Assembly: GCA_947630705.1 (NCBI GenBank)
Contig: CANRIK010000007.1
Span: 1 to 64,000, forward strand
Direction: 5' to 3'
DNA length: 64,000 nt
From: an uncultured Clostridia bacterium
GTDB taxonomy: Bacteria; Bacillota; Clostridia; Christensenellales; Borkfalkiaceae
Of this stretch, positions 59,751 through 64,000 are shown in pieces. The notes below the pieces were generated by a model. The model had not been told where the DNA came from and ran no database searches. It saw only the letters and a program-made list of their open reading frames with translations. The position numbers and the translations under genes were made by a program. How positions within the stretch are numbered: position 1 is the first letter of the stretch; each line of letters begins with the position of its first letter.

Positions 59751-60503
59751 ATGATTCTCGATTTGTTTAAACTTGACGGAAAGGTCGCCATCGTGACGGG
59801 CAGCAATACCGGCCTCGGTCAGGGCATATGCAGGGCATACGCGGAAGCCGGAGCAAAAGTTGTCGGAGTTTCGCGCAGACCCAGCACGGAAACGGCCGAA
59901 ATGCTCGGCGACAGCTTCTATAACGTAATAGCCGACCTCTCCACATGCGACGTTATCCCTCGCGTAATAGAGGAAACTTTGAATAAATTCGGAAGAATAG
60001 ACATACTCGTAAACAACGCCGGAGTAATAAAGAGGCAGGACAGCATAGAATTTTCCGAGGAGAATTGGGATACCGTTCTGAACGTGAACTTAAAGACGGT
60101 TTTCTTCCTCTCGCAAGCGGTCGCCCGTCAATTTATGAAACAGGGCGAAGGCGGCAAGATAATTAACATAGCTTCCATGCTCGCATATCAGGGCGGCATA
60201 CGCGTGCCCTCTTACACGGCTTCGAAATCTGCAATTAAGGGAGTTACTATGTGCCTTGCCAACGAATGGGCGAAGTACGGCATAAACGTAAACGGCATAG
60301 CTCCCGGGTATATGGCCACCAACAACACGCAGGCTCTCCGTCAGGACGAGGAGCGTTCCGCCGATATCCTCGCGCGGATACCCGCCGGCAGATGGGGCAC
60401 TCCGGCAGACCTCGAAGGTGCGGCGGTGTTCCTCGCTTCCGCGGCTTCGGACTACGTGAACGGCTTTACCGTCGCAGTAGACGGCGGCTGGCTGGGCAGA
60501 TAA
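59751..60503 (+). CDS. kduD: 2-dehydro-3-deoxy-D-gluconate 5-dehydrogenase
   Basis: 250 aa; ATG after GGAGGA, rejecting a longer frame. Short-chain dehydrogenase with TGSNTGLGQG (16-25), NNAG (88-91) and catalytic S142, Y155, K159 (PSYTASK). The N-terminus MILDLFKLDGKVAIVTG is typical of KduD. It interconverts 2,5-diketo-3-deoxygluconate and KDG in pectin and uronate breakdown. Its partner KduI is not in the window. It could also be a related gluconate 5-dehydrogenase. Confidence 0.88.
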   Translation: MILDLFKLDGKVAIVTGSNTGLGQGICRAYAEAGAKVVGVSRRPSTETAEMLGDSFYNVIADLSTCDVIPRVIEETLNKFGRIDILVNNAGVIKRQDSIEFSEENWDTVLNVNLKTVFFLSQAVARQFMKQGEGGKIINIASMLAYQGGIRVPSYTASKSAIKGVTMCLANEWAKYGINVNGIAPGYMATNNTQALRQDEERSADILARIPAGRWGTPADLEGAAVFLASAASDYVNGFTVAVDGGWLGR

Positions 60504-60544
60504 TACAGTCGCAAATTAAAAATATGGTTTTAAATTCAAACTCG

Positions 60545-60575
60545 ATCCCAAGCGTTCCGCGCTTGGGATTTCTTT
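60545..60575 (+). terminator. Intrinsic terminator
   Basis: ATCCCAAGCG - 5 nt - CGCTTGGGAT, then TTCTTT. Confidence 0.85.
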
Positions 60576-60709
60576 GTGCCCTATATGATTTTTAAAAATT
60601 ATTCGGAGCAAATCCGCCCGTACGCGTAATCCGGAGCAAACTCTGACCGTGCGCGGCGCGTCTTGACGACTTTTCAAACTTCGTTTGCCGCAGAATTATC
60701 GGCGTAGCC

Positions 60710-60738
60710 TTGACAAATTTTTCACGCGGTGATATAGT
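60710..60738 (+). promoter_or_regulatory. Promoter of the leader before the BspA-like gene
   Basis: TTGACA, 17 bp, TATAGT. The start point is about 280 bases before the next gene. The stretch 60576-60709 shows nothing recognisable. Confidence 0.8.
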
Positions 60739-60744
60739 AAAACT

Positions 60745-60971
60745 ACCACATTATAGAAACTTAATATCTCTGTACGGTATTTTTATGCTTTTTTTCGTTT
60801 ACGAAATTTTTGACGGCAAATTATATCGCTTTTTTGGGTATAAATTTTTCTCTGTACGTCAACAAGAGCAAAAAGAAATGGCATTGCGTATCTCTATTGC
60901 TTTTGTTGACCGATTTAAATCCGATCGTACAGGAAGTTTCTATGGTGTGGTGACCGTAAGAGATACCGTGC
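60745..60971 (+). ncRNA. Long transcribed leader or small RNA
   Basis: About 230 bases between a strong promoter and a strong terminator, with no ribosome site and no protein I can credit. CTCTGTACG occurs twice. It matches no RNA family I can recognise. Either a small RNA or an attenuator leader. Confidence 0.4.
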
Positions 60972-61006
60972 GGTGTGCTCTTTCGGGAGCACACCTTATT
61001 TTTTTA
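60972..61006 (+). terminator. Terminator inside the leader
   Basis: GGTGTGCTC - TTTCGG - GAGCACACC followed by TTATTTTTTT, only about 20 bases before the BspA-like start codon. Confidence 0.85.
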
Positions 61007-61025
61007 CCGCACAAAAGGAGAAAGC

Positions 61026-64000
61026 ATGAAAAAGAAACTGATCATTCTTCTATTGAGCTTTGCCGCGACCCTATGTTGCGCCTTTGCATTCTCGGCATGC
61101 TTTGAAAAGGATGATAATAATCAACAAGATAACGACTTGTCAAATTCCAATAACGAAAATGAACAGAGCAGTGAAAATTCGTCGGGGAAACAAGGCGCCT
61201 CGGGTGAATGTAACCACGTTTGGGGTGATTGGCAAGTTATAACCAAGGCCACATGCGTTTCGGAGGGCGAAGAGATCCGCTATTGCAAACTCAGTTCCCT
61301 GCATTATGAAAAACGCAAAACGGAAATTGACCCTGACGCACATACCTACGCCGAAAGCAATCAATGCCTTGCTTGCAGTAGCGTTTGGGATTATACCCAA
61401 AATTTGAAATATACTTTAAACGAGAGCAATAATTCATACAGCGTCAGTGGTATAGGAAATTCCAAAGAAGCCGAAATAGTCTTACCTTACGGTTATAAAG
61501 GTCTGCCCGTGACTGCCATAGATGAAGGTGCGTTTGCCGATTGTGAAAATCTTACAAGCATAGTTTTAAGCAAAAATATTACTTCCATAGGCGACGAAGC
61601 GTTTGCGAACTGCACGAATCTTGAAAGTATAACTTTTCAGGAAGGACTTAATTCTATCGGCAACAGGGTGTTTACAAACTGCTTAAACCTCAAAAATATT
61701 TTCATAAACTCAGGTAATAATTTTTATTATTACGAAGACGGAATACTCTATAACAGAAATAAAACGGAAATAAAATGTGTTCTGCAAACTAAAAAGTCGG
61801 TAACCATACCCGATAACGTTTTTATTATCGATGATTATGCGCTCTACGGTTACACGAATCTTGAAAGTATAAGTCTTTCGGACAAAATTCATACTATCGG
61901 CGACTATGCGTTCTACGGCTGTAAAAATCTTGAAAGCATAACGCTACACAGCATTTACTCTATGGGTCAAAGTGCGTTCGGTGAATGTACTGATCTTAAA
62001 ACCGTAACGATAGAAAACGGAGACTACTTTTATATTTTTCCGGAAATATTCAAAGGTTGTATTAATCTTGAAAGTATTAATATTATAAGAAGCGAGTATC
62101 ATTATTCGATTATAGATGGTATTATCTACAATAAGGAAATGACAGAACTGCTTTTCGTTCCTAAAAAAATAACTTCCGTCGTTGTGCCCGACAGTGTCAC
62201 TTCTATCTCTTATGAGGCGTTTGCAGATTGCACGAGTATTGAGAGCATAACTATGGGCAACGGCTTTACATTTATCGACTTGGATACATTCAAGGATTGC
62301 ATAAATCTTACAAGCATATCCATAGGCAGCGGCGTTACTGAAATCTATGGTTTAGGTTATGGCAGTTTGGATTATGTCCATTCAAGCCTTGAAAGTATTA
62401 CGGTTGACGCAAACAATCCCGTATATTCAAGTAGGGACGGAATTTTGTATGATAAAAACATAACTCAAATCGAATATGTACCCAAAGCAATAAAGGGCGA
62501 TATTACAATACCCGACAGTGTTGTAACTCCTATCTGCGATAATGCCGCCGGCCTTTATTTCGACGGTTCTGCGTTCCATGGCCGCGCAAATATTGAAGGC
62601 ATAACCATAGGTAACGGAATTACTTTTATCGATATGGGCACATTCGAGGGTTGCACAAACCTTAAAAGAATTGATACGGGCAACAGTGTGACTTCTATCT
62701 ACATGAATGCATTCAGGGATTGCATAAATCTTGCAAGTATATCCATAGGCGGCGGCGTTACGGAAATCTATGATTTGGATTATGTCGATGATTTGGATTA
62801 TGTAGATCTTGCAAGCCTTGAAAGTATTACGGTTGACGCAAACAATTCCGAATATACGAGTCAGGACGGAATTTTGTATGACAAAAACATGACTAAAATC
62901 GAATATGTTCCCAAAGCAATAAAAGGAAATGTTACAATACCCGACAGCGTGACTTACATAAGTGACGAGGCGTTCAAAGGTCGTACACAAATAATACAAA
63001 CTCAAAACGGATTACAGTATGTTGATAAATGGATAATAGATTGTGACAAAACCGTAACTTCGGTAACTTTAAAGCCGGACACAAAAGGTATTGCAGATAA
63101 AGCATTCTATGGTTGCAAAAACCTTACAAGCATATCACTGCCGAGCAGTATTACTGCTATCGGCTATGAGGCGTTTGAAGGTTGCGAGAACCTTACGGGA
63201 GTTTATATAACGGATTTGAAATCATGGTTTAATATCGAATTTTATTCGAATCCGTTGAGTATGGCTCATAATCTTTATTTGAACGATAAACTTCTAACAT
63301 CGCTGGATATACCAACAGAAATAACTAAAATAAAAAATCTTGCTTTTGACGGTTGCTACTGCCTTGAACGTGTTATCATTCACGAAAATATTACTTCCAT
63401 CGATTATGAAGCATTCAGGCGGTGCGTTAAATTAATAGAAGTTGTAAATTTATCAAAGTTATCCATTGTAAAGGAAGGAATCTCTTACGGTTACGTGGCG
63501 GCGTATGCCAAGAACGTAGTAAATTCCGCCCAAGAAAGCAAAATAAAAAATTTAGATGGTTATATAATTTACGAGAACGACGAAACCGTCTATTTGTTGG
63601 GATATGAAGGCAATGATACAGAGTTGCAGCTGCCCGATAAATTAGATGGTAAAAATTATAAGATTTATTATTATGCTTTTTACAATGATAATAGAATAAC
63701 CAAAGTAACAATACCGGCCAGCGTTACTTTTTTAGATTATTCTTTCTCCAATGAAAATTTTGCCGGTTGCACAAACCTTGAAAGTATTACGGTTGACGCA
63801 AACAATCCCGAATATTCAAGTCAGGACGGAATTTTGTATGATAAAAATAAAAAATATTTGATACGAGTTCCGGCGGCAAAAACTTCGGTTACAATACCGA
63901 ACGGCGTTACATCTATATCCAGTAGAGCATTTAAGGGTTGCACAAAACTTACGAGCATAACCATACCCGACAGCGTTACCTCTATCGGCAGCTATGCGTT
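61026..64000 (+). CDS. BspA-like leucine-rich-repeat surface lipoprotein (partial)
   Basis: At least 991 residues, open to the window end. Start ATG after AAAAGGAG. Lipobox FSAC puts the lipidated Cys at residue 25, followed by a Ser/Asn/Glu-rich linker, then a Cys/His module (ECNHVWGDW, TCVSEG, CLACSSVW). From about residue 135 come Treponema-type LRR_5 repeats: AFADCENLTSI, IPDSVTSIGDEAF and variants. A longer unit, LESITVDANNP then DGILYDKN, recurs at least three times and is near-identical at base level. Such proteins mediate adhesion and host contact in gut anaerobes. More AT-rich than the preceding operon. Confidence 0.92.
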   Translation, partial: MKKKLIILLLSFAATLCCAFAFSACFEKDDNNQQDNDLSNSNNENEQSSENSSGKQGASGECNHVWGDWQVITKATCVSEGEEIRYCKLSSLHYEKRKTEIDPDAHTYAESNQCLACSSVWDYTQNLKYTLNESNNSYSVSGIGNSKEAEIVLPYGYKGLPVTAIDEGAFADCENLTSIVLSKNITSIGDEAFANCTNLESITFQEGLNSIGNRVFTNCLNLKNIFINSGNNFYYYEDGILYNRNKTEIKCVLQTKKSVTIPDNVFIIDDYALYGYTNLESISLSDKIHTIGDYAFYGCKNLESITLHSIYSMGQSAFGECTDLKTVTIENGDYFYIFPEIFKGCINLESINIIRSEYHYSIIDGIIYNKEMTELLFVPKKITSVVVPDSVTSISYEAFADCTSIESITMGNGFTFIDLDTFKDCINLTSISIGSGVTEIYGLGYGSLDYVHSSLESITVDANNPVYSSRDGILYDKNITQIEYVPKAIKGDITIPDSVVTPICDNAAGLYFDGSAFHGRANIEGITIGNGITFIDMGTFEGCTNLKRIDTGNSVTSIYMNAFRDCINLASISIGGGVTEIYDLDYVDDLDYVDLASLESITVDANNSEYTSQDGILYDKNMTKIEYVPKAIKGNVTIPDSVTYISDEAFKGRTQIIQTQNGLQYVDKWIIDCDKTVTSVTLKPDTKGIADKAFYGCKNLTSISLPSSITAIGYEAFEGCENLTGVYITDLKSWFNIEFYSNPLSMAHNLYLNDKLLTSLDIPTEITKIKNLAFDGCYCLERVIIHENITSIDYEAFRRCVKLIEVVNLSKLSIVKEGISYGYVAAYAKNVVNSAQESKIKNLDGYIIYENDETVYLLGYEGNDTELQLPDKLDGKNYKIYYYAFYNDNRITKVTIPASVTFLDYSFSNENFAGCTNLESITVDANNPEYSSQDGILYDKNKKYLIRVPAAKTSVTIPNGVTSISSRAFKGCTKLTSITIPDSVTSIGSYA
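62388..63849 (+). repeat. Three near-identical intragenic units
   Basis: Units of about 72 bases at 62388-62459, 62817-62889 and 63777-63849 within the BspA-like gene differ at only a few positions. Confidence 0.8.

Noticed and set aside
60710-61105. 131-codon frame upstream of the BspA-like gene
   Set aside because: It begins inside the promoter, crosses the terminator and overlaps the lipoprotein start in another frame.

Overview
The window reads as one chromosomal contig from an uncultured anaerobic, gut-type Clostridia (Bacillota). The signs are strong AGGAGG ribosome sites, TTGACA/TATAAT promoters, monoderm lipoproteins, rubrerythrin, HxlR and XRE regulators, BspA-type leucine-rich surface protein, GH43 and KduD carbohydrate genes, and clostridial integrative elements. 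I cannot name the genus from sequence alone. No rRNA or CRISPR array was seen.

Region 1 (1-24.5 kb, visibly more GC-rich): three tandem paralogous giant secreted proteins (about 1600 aa each). Each has its own promoter, a conserved double palindrome in the 5' leader, and a terminator. A 1202-aa GLUG/collagen-like lipoprotein follows; its promoter spacer contains a run of 9 G, which suggests phase variation. Next is a three-gene operon: response regulator, histidine kinase, membrane-anchored secreted protein. The gaps between these units are filled by a family of hairpin-rich dispersed repeats with compensatory base changes.

Region 2 (about 24.9-37.7 kb, AT-rich, element A): an XRE gene, then a leftward operon that looks like a type IIS restriction-modification locus. 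It encodes a double-domain D12-class adenine methyltransferase, an AlwI-family endonuclease and a 1213-aa unknown protein ending in a PD-(D/E)XK-like motif. Mobility genes follow: a leaderless HTH protein, a MobV-like protein lacking the relaxase histidines, TnpV, a small protein, a 25-codon coupling ORF and a tyrosine integrase next to tRNA-Leu(UAA). The tRNA is followed by a tandem array of tRNA-Leu 5' halves.

Region 3 (38.23-50.34 kb, element B): bounded by a 26-bp direct repeat of the tRNA-Cys 3' end, with matching arm-like repeats inside both ends. It carries pstS, a fused pstC-pstA, pstB and a PhoP/PhoR-type two-component pair, so the cargo is phosphate uptake. It also holds a small inserted NTF2/HxlR cassette, a paralogue of the element-A HTH protein, a MATE transporter and an integrase whose N-terminal part is cut off by one in-frame amber codon. 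A tRNA Val-Gly-Cys cluster lies at the right edge.

Region 4 (50.6-64 kb): an OLD-family ATPase/Toprim nuclease, rubrerythrin, an XRE repressor divergent from a zinc-ribbon membrane protein with a clear operator, a carbohydrate cluster (GH43, MATE, NodB-like deacetylase, KduD), and a BspA-like leucine-rich lipoprotein that runs off the window behind a leader with an internal terminator.
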